Shown here one piece after another: positions 1 through 5,010 of a stretch of 5,010 nt of DNA. The stretch comes from Novosphingobium sp. (GTDB lineage: Bacteria > Pseudomonadota > Alphaproteobacteria > Sphingomonadales > Sphingomonadaceae). The position numbers and the translations under genes were made by a program. The notes beneath the pieces were generated by a model. The model ran no database searches, was not told where the DNA came from, and saw nothing but the letters and a program-made list of their open reading frames with translations. Location of the stretch: NCBI GenBank assembly GCA_027490345.1, contig JAIXYF010000387.1, positions 1 to 5,010 of the forward strand, written 5' to 3'. How positions within the stretch are numbered: position 1 is the first letter of the stretch; the number at the start of each line of letters is the position of its first letter.

Positions 1-194
1 CGCACCTGATCGGGATGGTTCACGATCAGGTTCGAGCGCCGTGAATAGCCCAGCGGCCCGACATCGCAGCGGTATGCGCTGGCTGGCAGCAGGCTGAGCA
101 GATCGCCATCGCCGCGCAGCGCCACGCGCAGCAGCGCGGTGATCGCGCCGAGCGAACTGGGACGGGGCGGACGATAGGCGGCAACTTGGTTCAA
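1..194 (-). CDS. Probable cytochrome P450, N-terminal part (runs off left edge)
   Basis: Only the first 64 codons and two bases are present. The reading frame opens after a stop at 222-224, and the only usable initiator before the conserved part is TTG at 192-194. A GGGA-like Shine-Dalgarno sits about 7 bases upstream of it (minus-strand CGGGAT, 201-206). The protein begins MNQVAAYRPPRPSSLGAI and has the proline/arginine-rich start common in soluble bacterial P450s. A helical stretch follows, then LGYSRRSNLIVNHPDQVR near residues 48-65. That resembles the first beta strands of P450s, where a strand of the type 'xLVxxPexVr' leads into helix B. The diagnostic parts (I-helix threonine, ExxR, heme-cysteine loop) lie outside the window, so the family call rests on N-terminal resemblance alone. 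It is divergent from the membrane protein/crtD pair and separated from it by 106 bp containing a shared operator. By inference it may oxidise a carotenoid. An unrelated oxidoreductase is possible. Confidence 0.58.
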   Translation of the reverse strand, partial: MNQVAAYRPPRPSSLGAITALLRVALRGDGDLLSLLPASAYRCDVGPLGYSRRSNLIVNHPDQV

Positions 195-219
195 GGAAGC
201 ATCCCGTTTGGCGTACTGG

Positions 220-237
220 TGTCATCTTATGTTTACA
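220..237. promoter_or_regulatory. PpsR/CrtJ-type operator, TGT-N12-ACA
   Basis: The 18-base palindromic motif TGTCATCTTATGTTTACA matches TGT-N12-ACA, the recognition pattern of the photosynthesis repressor PpsR (CrtJ) in phototrophic proteobacteria, including the preferred C after the first TGT. It lies in the only divergent intergenic region of the window. It overlaps the -35-like element of the rightward promoter and the -10-like element of the leftward one, which is where a repressor would block both. The motif is seen directly. Binding by PpsR is inferred, and a short motif like this can occur by chance, though its position beside carotenoid genes favours function. Confidence 0.6.
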
Positions 238-250
238 CGGGCCGTGTCCA
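224..250 (-). promoter_or_regulatory. Candidate promoter for the divergent P450 gene
   Basis: On the minus strand TGGACA (245-250, five of six matches to TTGACA) precedes TAAGAT (224-229, four of six matches to TATAAT) with a short 15-base spacer. It would give a leader of about 20 bases before the TTG at 194. The -10-like hexamer is inside the TGT-N12-ACA motif. The suboptimal spacing lowers confidence and could mean that an activator is needed. Confidence 0.3.
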
Positions 251-260
251 GTGGAATAGT
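232..260 (+). promoter_or_regulatory. Candidate sigma-70-type promoter for the membrane protein-crtD pair
   Basis: A TTTACA hexamer (232-237, five of six matches to TTGACA) is followed after a 17-base spacer by AATAGT (255-260, four of six matches to TATAAT). This would start transcription around 267 and leave a leader of about 34 bases before the ATG at 301. The -35 element is inside the TGT-N12-ACA operator. It was found by eye and no start site is known. Confidence 0.4.
235..247. repeat. Perfect 6-bp inverted repeat in the divergent control region
   Basis: ACACGG (235-240) and CCGTGT (242-247) are exact reverse complements around a single central G. The left arm shares its ACA with the TGT-N12-ACA operator. 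The whole element lies between the -35-like and -10-like hexamers of the rightward promoter, so it could be a second protein-binding site or a half-site pairing with the operator. The one-base loop rules out an RNA hairpin of normal geometry. Confidence 0.45.
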
Positions 261-290
261 CTGCGGTGGATAAACCGGCGCAAGATCAAC

Positions 291-295
291 GGGGG
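291..295 (+). promoter_or_regulatory. Ribosome binding site of the membrane protein gene
   Basis: A GGGGG run followed by ATGCG stands directly before the ATG at 301. The purine run is the only Shine-Dalgarno-like element nearby. A second, out-of-frame ATG at 296 follows it immediately. The 301 start is chosen because it opens the frame encoding the hydrophobic first helix. Confidence 0.5.
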
Positions 296-300
296 ATGCG

Positions 301-1065
301 ATGGAACTGCTGCTGTTCCGCTGCCTGATTGCAGCCCACATCGCGGCGGGCGCTGTTGGCGCCATTGCCTTCTGGGTGCCTGTCGTGGGCCGCAAGGGCG
401 ATGTGAATCACCGCAAGTGGGGCCGCGTGTTCACCAAGGCGATCCTTATCACCGGCTGCCTTGCCCTGGCGATGAGCCTGCTGACCCTGCTGGATCCGAT
501 GACGGTTCATCCGCATCTGGCAGGGCAGTTCGATGCTGATTTCGTGCGCGGCATCTTCGGCGTGATGATGCTCCACAATGCCATCCTCACGCTCAATCTG
601 GCCTGGTATGGCTGGCTCTGCGTGCAGAACCGGCGCAACGTTGCGGCCAATCGCACGCCGCTCAATGTCGCGTTGCAGTTTGCGGTGATGATCGCCGCCG
701 TGGTCTGCGCATGGGATGGCGCGCGCATCGGCCAGCCCTTGATGATGCTCATTTCCGTGGTCGGCATGGCCACCGGCATTACCAATCTCGTGTTCCTCTA
801 TGCGCGCAATCCCTCGCCGGTGATGTGGCTCAAGGAACATGTGAAGGCGCTCGTGGGGGCGGGCATTTCGGTCTACACTGCGTTTCTGGCGTTCGGCTCG
901 GTGCGGCTGTTTCCGGCGCTTGCGCTCAATCCAGTGATGTGGTCGGTGCCGCTGGTCACGGGCCTCATCATTCTGATCTACCACCGCATTCGTATTGACC
1001 AGAAGGCTGGAATCAGCCTGATCCCGCAAGTGCTGCGTACGCGCCGCGCCTCGGCTTCGGACTAA
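301..1065 (+). CDS. Seven-helix membrane protein, DUF2306-like, unknown function
   Basis: The 254-residue protein is strongly hydrophobic, with about seven membrane segments: roughly residues 5-29, 44-64, 84-108, 121-138, 145-167, 183-204 and 211-228. The first helix carries His13 within a run AHIAAGAVGAIAFW. It is followed by a short polar loop with N-H-R-K-W-G-R (residues 36-42). A later segment reads W-L-K-E-H-V-K (176-182), leading into GAGISVYTAFLAF. Helix-loop patterns with spaced histidines and an HR-x-x-GR motif are characteristic of the uncharacterised DUF2306-type membrane proteins, some of which look able to bind heme or metal. I do not recognise a specific function. It begins with ATG and ends one base before crtD, so the two are almost certainly one transcript. 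Expected location is the inner membrane. By association it may be an undescribed carotenoid-tailoring, transport or assembly factor. It is not TspO, which is shorter and tryptophan-rich. Confidence 0.85.
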   Translation: MELLLFRCLIAAHIAAGAVGAIAFWVPVVGRKGDVNHRKWGRVFTKAILITGCLALAMSLLTLLDPMTVHPHLAGQFDADFVRGIFGVMMLHNAILTLNLAWYGWLCVQNRRNVAANRTPLNVALQFAVMIAAVVCAWDGARIGQPLMMLISVVGMATGITNLVFLYARNPSPVMWLKEHVKALVGAGISVYTAFLAFGSVRLFPALALNPVMWSVPLVTGLIILIYHRIRIDQKAGISLIPQVLRTRRASASD

Positions 1066-1066
1066 C

Positions 1067-2584
1067 GTGCCCGCGCGCAAGGTCGTTGTCGTCGGCGCCG
1101 GCATGGGCGGGCTTTCCGCCGCTGCCGATCTGGCCCGCGCCGGGCTTGATGTCACTGTCGTCGAGCGCGCCGCCAGCGTGGGCGGCAAGATGCGCCGGGT
1201 GGAAAGCGGCGGGTTGGCCATTGATGCCGGGCCCACCGTGTTCACCATGCGCTGGATTTTCGATGGCCTGTTTGGCGATGCGGGGCAGCGGCTTGAAGAC
1301 CACCTTGGCCTGATCCCGGCTGAAACGCTGGCCCGGCACGCCTGGCAAGGCGGCGGCAGGCTGGATCTGTTTGCCGATGTCGGCCGCTCTGCCGATGCCA
1401 TCGGTGATTTTGCCGGGGCCGCAGAAGCTCGCGCCTACCGCGATTTCTGCGCGCGCAGCGCCGATATCTACAAGACGCTCGCGGCCTCGTTCATTGCGGC
1501 GGAGCGGCCTTCGATCCCCGGCCTTGTCGCGCGGCTCGGCCCTTTCGGCATCCCGGCGCTCATGCGCACGGTGCCGATGCGCACTTTGTGGGGCGCGCTG
1601 GGTGATCACTTCAAGGATCCGCGCCTGCGCCAGCTGTTCGGGCGCTATTCCACCTATGTCGGCTCCTCGCCCTGGTCTGCGCCCGCCACGCTTATGCTGA
1701 TCGCTCATGTCGAGCAGCAAGGCGTCTGGTTGGTGCGCGGCGGGATTCATGAAGTGGCGCGCGCGATTGCCGGCCTTGCGGAAACCCACGGTGCCCGCTT
1801 CTGCTTCGGTGCGGAGATGGCACGTGTGGTGGTGGAGCATGGCCGGGTTGCCGGGGTGGAGCTGGCGGGCGGCGAGCGCCTTGCCGCCGATGCCGTCGTC
1901 TTCAATGGCGATATCTCGGCGCTGACGGACGAAGTGCGCCCCGTGCCGGCCACGGCGCCGCGCAAACGCTCGCTTTCGGCAGTCACTTGGTGCCTTTCAG
2001 CCCGCACTTCGGGCTTCGATCTGGCGCATCACAATGTCTTTTTCGCAGATGATTATCGCGCGGAGTTCGAAGCGATCTTCAAGGAGCGCCGGATCACGCG
2101 GGCGCCGACAGTGTACCTGTGCGCGCAGGACCGGGGGGAGGGGAGCGATCACACCGCCGGCACGCCCGAGCGTCTGCTGGCGCTGATCAACGCGCCTGCC
2201 GATGGTGACAAGGGGGCGCTGGCGGATGCCGAGATTGCCGATCTGGCACGGCGCAGCGTGGGCCTGATGCGCGATTGCGGGCTGGAGCTGACCGCCACGG
2301 ATGCGCCGGTGATCACTGATCCAGCGGGCTTTCATGCCCTGTTTCCGGCCAGCGGCGGCGCGCTTTATGGCCGGGCTAACCATGGCATGATGGGCAGCTT
2401 CGCGCGGGCCGGGGCGCGGGGGAAAGTGCCGGGGCTCTATCTGGCCGGCGGCAGCGTCCATCCGGGGCCGGGCATTCCGATGGCCACGATGTCGGGCCGC
2501 ATTGCCGCAGCGCGCCTGCTGGCCGATATGGCGGGCGATCGCCGCACTGTCATGCTCCCGGCCGACCATCCCCCTTTCCGCTAG
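1067..2584 (+). CDS. crtD: CrtD, 1-hydroxycarotenoid 3,4-desaturase (methoxyneurosporene dehydrogenase)
   Basis: The 505-residue flavoprotein is of the CrtI/CrtD amine-oxidase-like family and close to the usual CrtD length of about 490-510. The N-terminal dinucleotide fold is complete: VVVVGAGMGGLSAA (residues 6-19), then V-E-R (32-34) and GGKMRRVE (39-46). The stretch AIDAGPTVFTMRWIFDGLF (51-69) and the run LRQLFGRYSTYVGSSPW (187-203) resemble CrtD rather than CrtI. The C-terminal FAD-binding signature GLYLAGGSVHPGPGIP is at 456-471. It introduces the 3,4 double bond into 1-hydroxylated acyclic carotenoids, in the spheroidene and spirilloxanthin routes, at the membrane. The start is GTG at 1067, because the nucleotide-binding motif begins five codons later and the next methionine lies inside it. 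There is no strong Shine-Dalgarno and only one base after the upstream TAA, so translation is probably coupled. The 3' end overlaps crtB. Substrate identity is inferred from family resemblance. No CrtC is visible here. Confidence 0.88.
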   Translation: MPARKVVVVGAGMGGLSAAADLARAGLDVTVVERAASVGGKMRRVESGGLAIDAGPTVFTMRWIFDGLFGDAGQRLEDHLGLIPAETLARHAWQGGGRLDLFADVGRSADAIGDFAGAAEARAYRDFCARSADIYKTLAASFIAAERPSIPGLVARLGPFGIPALMRTVPMRTLWGALGDHFKDPRLRQLFGRYSTYVGSSPWSAPATLMLIAHVEQQGVWLVRGGIHEVARAIAGLAETHGARFCFGAEMARVVVEHGRVAGVELAGGERLAADAVVFNGDISALTDEVRPVPATAPRKRSLSAVTWCLSARTSGFDLAHHNVFFADDYRAEFEAIFKERRITRAPTVYLCAQDRGEGSDHTAGTPERLLALINAPADGDKGALADAEIADLARRSVGLMRDCGLELTATDAPVITDPAGFHALFPASGGALYGRANHGMMGSFARAGARGKVPGLYLAGGSVHPGPGIPMATMSGRIAAARLLADMAGDRRTVMLPADHPPFR

Positions 2585-3548
2585 CGAGCGCCTTGAGGCT
2601 GGTGCGCGACCAGCGCGGGTGCGGGGCAGGGGCGGGCCGCCGCAGCGCCTGAAGCCCGGCGCGCAGCACATGGGCAATCTTCTCGTTCCGGGATGTGAAC
2701 ACGCGCCCATCCCACACGCGCGGTCCGCCCGCCGCCACCTTGCGCGCAATGGCGCCATAGATGCCCGCCGCAGAAAGGATCGCCCAGCGCTGGCGAAAGC
2801 CCAGCCGCGCCGCGCCCACCCGCGCCGAAGCTTCGTATTCTGCCGCCAGCACCGCCAACCGCTGCACCGCGCCGACCAGCGCCGCGCGGTAGCAGGGGCG
2901 TAGCTGCTCGCCCGGGGGAATGTCCGCCTCGGCCAGCCACTCGGCGGGCAGATAGCAGCGCCCGCCGCGGTCATCCTCGGCCACATCGCGCGCGATATTG
3001 CCCAGCTGGAAGGCAAGGCCCAGATCGCAGGCGCGGTCCAGCGTGTCCTCGTCATCCGGCGCCACGCCCATGACCACGGCCATCATCACGCCCACCGCGC
3101 CCGCCACATGGAAGCAATAGCGCATGAGGTCCGCTTCGCTGCGCGGAGTCCAGTCTGCGGCATCGAGCGCAAAACCATCGATGACATCACGGGCCATGGC
3201 CCGCGTCAGCCCGCATTCCGCAGCGACTACGCCCAGTGCATCGAAATCGGGATTGCCCGTGGGGAGCCCCGCCAGCGCAAGATCCGTCAGCCGCCGGATC
3301 CGCGCCAGCCGTTCTGCCGCATCGCCGCCGGGGGTTGTGCCCAGCGCGCCGCCCAGATCCTGTTCGTCGGCAATATCGTCGCAGGCGCGGCACCAGGCAT
3401 AGAGCAGCCAGACGCGTTCGCGCGTGGTCCGGTCAAACAGCTGCGAGGCTGCGGCAAAGCTCTTCGAGCCGAGCGCAATCGTTTCGCGGGCATGAGCAAC
3501 AAGGGCAGCGCGGTCCGGCTTCGGCAGCGCTGCAACAGGATCAGCCAC
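2550..3548 (-). CDS. crtB: CrtB, 15-cis-phytoene synthase
   Basis: It encodes 332 residues of the squalene/phytoene synthase family, which joins two geranylgeranyl diphosphates to make phytoene, the committed step of carotenoid synthesis. Both Mg-diphosphate aspartate motifs are present: DDIAD at 57-61 within AWCRACDDIADEQD, and DVAED at 188-192 within QLGNIARDVAEDDRGGRCYLP. The early GSKSFAAAS (27-35) and the YCFHVAGAVGVMM segment (144-156) are also typical, and length is normal to slightly long. The start is GTG at 3546-3548, preceded by GAGG at 3553-3556. It lies 6 bases after the LOG-like gene and is last in the crtI-LOG-crtB operon. The last ten codons, including the stop, overlap the end of convergent crtD. 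The proline/arginine-rich tail (about 304-332) is outside the catalytic core. Confidence 0.95.
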   Translation of the reverse strand: MADPVAALPKPDRAALVAHARETIALGSKSFAAASQLFDRTTRERVWLLYAWCRACDDIADEQDLGGALGTTPGGDAAERLARIRRLTDLALAGLPTGNPDFDALGVVAAECGLTRAMARDVIDGFALDAADWTPRSEADLMRYCFHVAGAVGVMMAVVMGVAPDDEDTLDRACDLGLAFQLGNIARDVAEDDRGGRCYLPAEWLAEADIPPGEQLRPCYRAALVGAVQRLAVLAAEYEASARVGAARLGFRQRWAILSAAGIYGAIARKVAAGGPRVWDGRVFTSRNEKIAHVLRAGLQALRRPAPAPHPRWSRTSLKALASGKGDGRPGA

Positions 3549-3552
3549 GCCG

Positions 3553-3556
3553 CCTC
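3553..3556 (-). promoter_or_regulatory. Shine-Dalgarno of crtB overlapping the LOG-like stop codon
   Basis: Minus-strand GAGG begins inside the TGA of the upstream gene (TGAGGCGGCGTG, read on the minus strand) and sits 4 bases before the GTG start of crtB. The overlap points to termination-reinitiation coupling and supports the GTG start. Confidence 0.55.
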
Positions 3557-4136
3557 ACAAGTCCTTCGCGGACATCTGGATGATCGGCTGATGCGGCACA
3601 TGCGCGGCCATGCGCGCCAGCAGCACATCGAGCGCATGTTCGGCCAGAATGATCCCGCCGTGTGCCCGGCGGATGAAGCCCACCTCGATCATGTGCCGCT
3701 GGAAGGCCAGCAACTGATCGTAAAACCCGAAAGCATTGAGTAGCCCCACGGGCTTGGCATGATAGCCCAGCTGCGCCCAGCTCACCGCCTCCCACAGCTC
3801 GTCCATCGTGCCGACACCGCCGGGCAGCGTCAGGAACCCGTCCGAAAGATCGGCAAAGGCCTGCTTGCGCTCGTGCATGGTCTCAACGATCGTGAGCTGT
3901 GTGCAATCGGGATTGGCAACTTCGGCCTCCGCGAGCGCGCGCGGGATCACCCCGATCACTTCACCGCCCGCTTCCAGCGCGCCCGCCGCGACTGCTCCCA
4001 TCAGGCCAAGCCGCCCACCGCCGTAGACGACGCCAATGCCGCGCGCGGCAAGGTCACCGCCCACCTCCCGCGCCAGCGCCACATAGCGCGGGTCTGCGGG
4101 AGATGCCGAACCGCAATAGACCGCCAGCCGTTTCAA
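3555..4136 (-). CDS. LOG-family / TIGR00730 nucleoside 5'-monophosphate phosphoribohydrolase
   Basis: The 193-residue protein has a Rossmann-like fold of the 'Lonely guy' family, which cleaves the N-glycosidic bond of AMP or cytokinin riboside 5'-monophosphates to release the base and ribose 5-phosphate. Visible marks are MKRLAVYCGSASP at the N-terminus, VVYGGGRLGLMG (36-47), ETMHERK (85-91) and the catalytic and phosphate-binding PGGVGTMDELWE (105-116), which fits PGGxGTxxE. Length is typical and no key residue is missing. The start is TTG at 4134-4136, with GAGG at 4142-4145 upstream. The protein would lose its first strand if a later start were used. It is 7 bases after crtI and 6 before crtB, so it is co-transcribed with both. 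LOG enzymes are cytosolic. No role in carotenoid synthesis is known to me. Substrate and purpose here are open: cytokinin production, nucleotide salvage or hitch-hiking. Confidence 0.9.
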   Translation of the reverse strand: MKRLAVYCGSASPADPRYVALAREVGGDLAARGIGVVYGGGRLGLMGAVAAGALEAGGEVIGVIPRALAEAEVANPDCTQLTIVETMHERKQAFADLSDGFLTLPGGVGTMDELWEAVSWAQLGYHAKPVGLLNAFGFYDQLLAFQRHMIEVGFIRRAHGGIILAEHALDVLLARMAAHVPHQPIIQMSAKDL

Positions 4137-4141
4137 ACGCG

Positions 4142-4145
4142 CCTC
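4142..4145 (-). promoter_or_regulatory. Shine-Dalgarno of the LOG-like gene overlapping the crtI stop codon
   Basis: On the minus strand the junction reads AAGTGAGGCGCGTTTG. GAGG starts within the crtI TGA and stands 5 bases before the TTG start. It is the same arrangement as at the LOG-crtB junction and is the main support for the TTG initiator. Confidence 0.55.
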
Positions 4146-5010
4146 ACTTCCCGAGGAGATCCTCGATCATCAACCCGGCGGTCGCCTTCGCGCTGCCGAC
4201 CACGCCGGGGATACCCGCGCCCGGATGCGTGCCTGCGCCGACCAGATAGAGGTTCCGGATCGCGTCGTCGCGGTTGTGCGCGCGGAAATAGGCAGACTGC
4301 GTGAGCAGCGGCTCAAGGCTAAAGGCGCTGCCCTGATGCGCGGAAAGATCGATCGAGAAGTCCTTGGGCGTGTAGGAGAACTTCGTGACGATCCGGCTGT
4401 GGATGTCTGGAATGAGGCGGCGGCCCACTTCATCAAGCACGCGCTTTTCCAGCATAGGCCCCACTTCGTCCCAGTTCACCGGAAGTTTGCCCATGTTGGC
4501 CACCGGCACCAGTGCATAAAACGTGCTCATTCCCGCAGGCGCCATGCTCGGGTCGCTCACCGAAGGATGGTGCAGGTAGATCGAGAAGTCCTCGGGCAGC
4601 ACGCCGTGCTTGTAGATGTCATCCAGCAGTCCCTTGTAGCGCGGGCCGAACAGGATCATGTGGTGCGCGATCCCCGGCCATGTGCCTTCCACCCCGAAGT
4701 GCACGACAAACAGGCTGGGCGAGAATTTCTTTTTCTTCAGTGCCTTGGCCCGGCGCTGCGCGTGGCCATTGTCGGGCATCAGATCCTGATAGGAATGGAC
4801 AATATCGCCGTTGGAGGCGACAGCGTCGAAGTTTTCCTGCCAGCCGCTCTTTGTCCTGATCCCCGTCACGCGGTCGCCAAGCGACTGGATGTGCGCCACG
4901 GCGTCGCCCAGCCGCACCGTGCCACCCAGCCGGTTGAGAGGCTTCACCATTGCGGCGATCAGGCGGTTGGTGGCGCCCTTGGCCCACCACACCCCGCCGT
5001 CCTTGTCCAG
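4144..5010 (-). CDS. crtI: CrtI, phytoene desaturase, C-terminal 288 residues (runs off right edge)
   Basis: The frame is open to the right edge. The visible part begins LDKDGGVWWAKGATNRLIAAM, so the protein continues upstream and the true start is outside the window. CrtI proteins are about 490-510 residues, so roughly 200 N-terminal residues with the GxGxxG FAD fold are missing. The bacterial phytoene dehydrogenase signature is intact near the C-terminus: NLYLVGAGTHPGAGIPGVVGS (visible residues 253-273). The segments VWWAKGATNRL (7-17) and SPSLFVVHFGV (97-107) are typical of proteobacterial CrtI. The enzyme is a peripheral membrane FAD protein that desaturates phytoene to neurosporene or lycopene. 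The number of steps cannot be read from sequence. It is the first visible gene of the crtI-LOG-crtB operon, whose promoter lies beyond the window. Confidence 0.94.
   Translation of the reverse strand: MDKDGGVWWAKGATNRLIAAMVKPLNRLGGTVRLGDAVAHIQSLGDRVTGIRTKSGWQENFDAVASNGDIVHSYQDLMPDNGHAQRRAKALKKKKFSPSLFVVHFGVEGTWPGIAHHMILFGPRYKGLLDDIYKHGVLPEDFSIYLHHPSVSDPSMAPAGMSTFYALVPVANMGKLPVNWDEVGPMLEKRVLDEVGRRLIPDIHSRIVTKFSYTPKDFSIDLSAHQGSAFSLEPLLTQSAYFRAHNRDDAIRNLYLVGAGTHPGAGIPGVVGSAKATAGLMIEDLLGK

Noticed and set aside
186..539. Plus-strand open frame of 117 codons running through the divergent control region
   Set aside because: It crosses the promoters and overlaps the membrane protein gene in another frame. 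The product has no hydrophobic or domain pattern.
286..1401. Long antisense open frame (371 codons, minus strand) across the membrane protein and crtD start
   Set aside because: Its composition (histidine-, arginine- and alanine-rich, no domain-like pattern) is that of a shadow of GC-rich coding sequence. It lies over two well-supported genes.
1013..1840. Antisense open frame (275 codons) opposite crtD
   Set aside because: Low-complexity arginine/alanine/glycine-rich product with no motif. crtD on the other strand has complete family signatures.
2585..2660. GC-rich stretch just past the crtD stop considered as a rho-independent terminator
   Set aside because: It is crtB coding sequence, with no stable stem followed by a T-run on either strand.
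1997..3055. Minus-strand open frame of 352 codons covering the ends of crtD and crtB
   Set aside because: It is in a different frame from crtB, which carries both aspartate motifs. The product is arginine/tryptophan-rich shadow sequence.
3108..3743. Plus-strand open frame of 211 codons opposite crtB and the LOG-like gene
   Set aside because: It spans two real genes on the other strand, has no recognisable fold and shows typical complement-strand composition.
1..5010. Mobile elements, CRISPR arrays, tRNA or rRNA genes
   Set aside because: Coding sequence fills nearly the whole window. I saw no transposase motifs, long terminal repeats, spaced direct repeats or RNA-gene signatures.

Overview
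This is GC-rich alphaproteobacterial DNA carrying part of an acyclic carotenoid locus. The gene set (crtI, crtB, crtD), the TGT-N12-ACA operator of the PpsR/CrtJ type and the protein sequences fit a phototrophic or photosynthesis-cluster-derived member of the Sphingomonadales (Erythrobacter/Porphyrobacter/Novosphingobium-like). The genus is an inference from family resemblance and was not tested. No bch, puf, crtC, crtE or crtF gene lies inside the window.

Layout, left to right. (1) Bases 1-194, minus strand: the N-terminal end of a probable cytochrome P450, leaving the window on the left. (2) Bases 195-300: a compact divergent control region with a TGT-N12-ACA palindrome lying between or over two back-to-back promoter-like sequences. 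(3) Bases 301-1065, plus strand: a 254-residue, seven-helix membrane protein of the DUF2306-like type, unassigned in carotenoid synthesis. (4) Bases 1067-2584, plus strand: crtD, starting one base after the previous stop. (5) Bases 2550-5010, minus strand: a tightly packed operon read crtI (C-terminal 288 residues only), a LOG/TIGR00730-type phosphoribohydrolase, then crtB. crtB and crtD converge and overlap by 35 bp.

How they work together. CrtB condenses two geranylgeranyl diphosphates to phytoene, CrtI desaturates phytoene to neurosporene or lycopene, and CrtD introduces the 3,4 double bond after C-1 hydration by CrtC, which must be encoded elsewhere. The P450 and the membrane protein share one control region next to crtD, so they are the best candidates for undescribed tailoring or membrane-organising steps. 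The LOG-like enzyme between crtI and crtB has no known role in carotenoid synthesis and is the other unexplained partner. Four of the five visible start codons are not ATG, and both internal junctions of the crtI operon use the same Shine-Dalgarno arrangement overlapping the upstream stop codon.

The pathway itself is known. What is less explained is the company it keeps: P450, membrane protein and LOG enzyme, plus the shared divergent operator.
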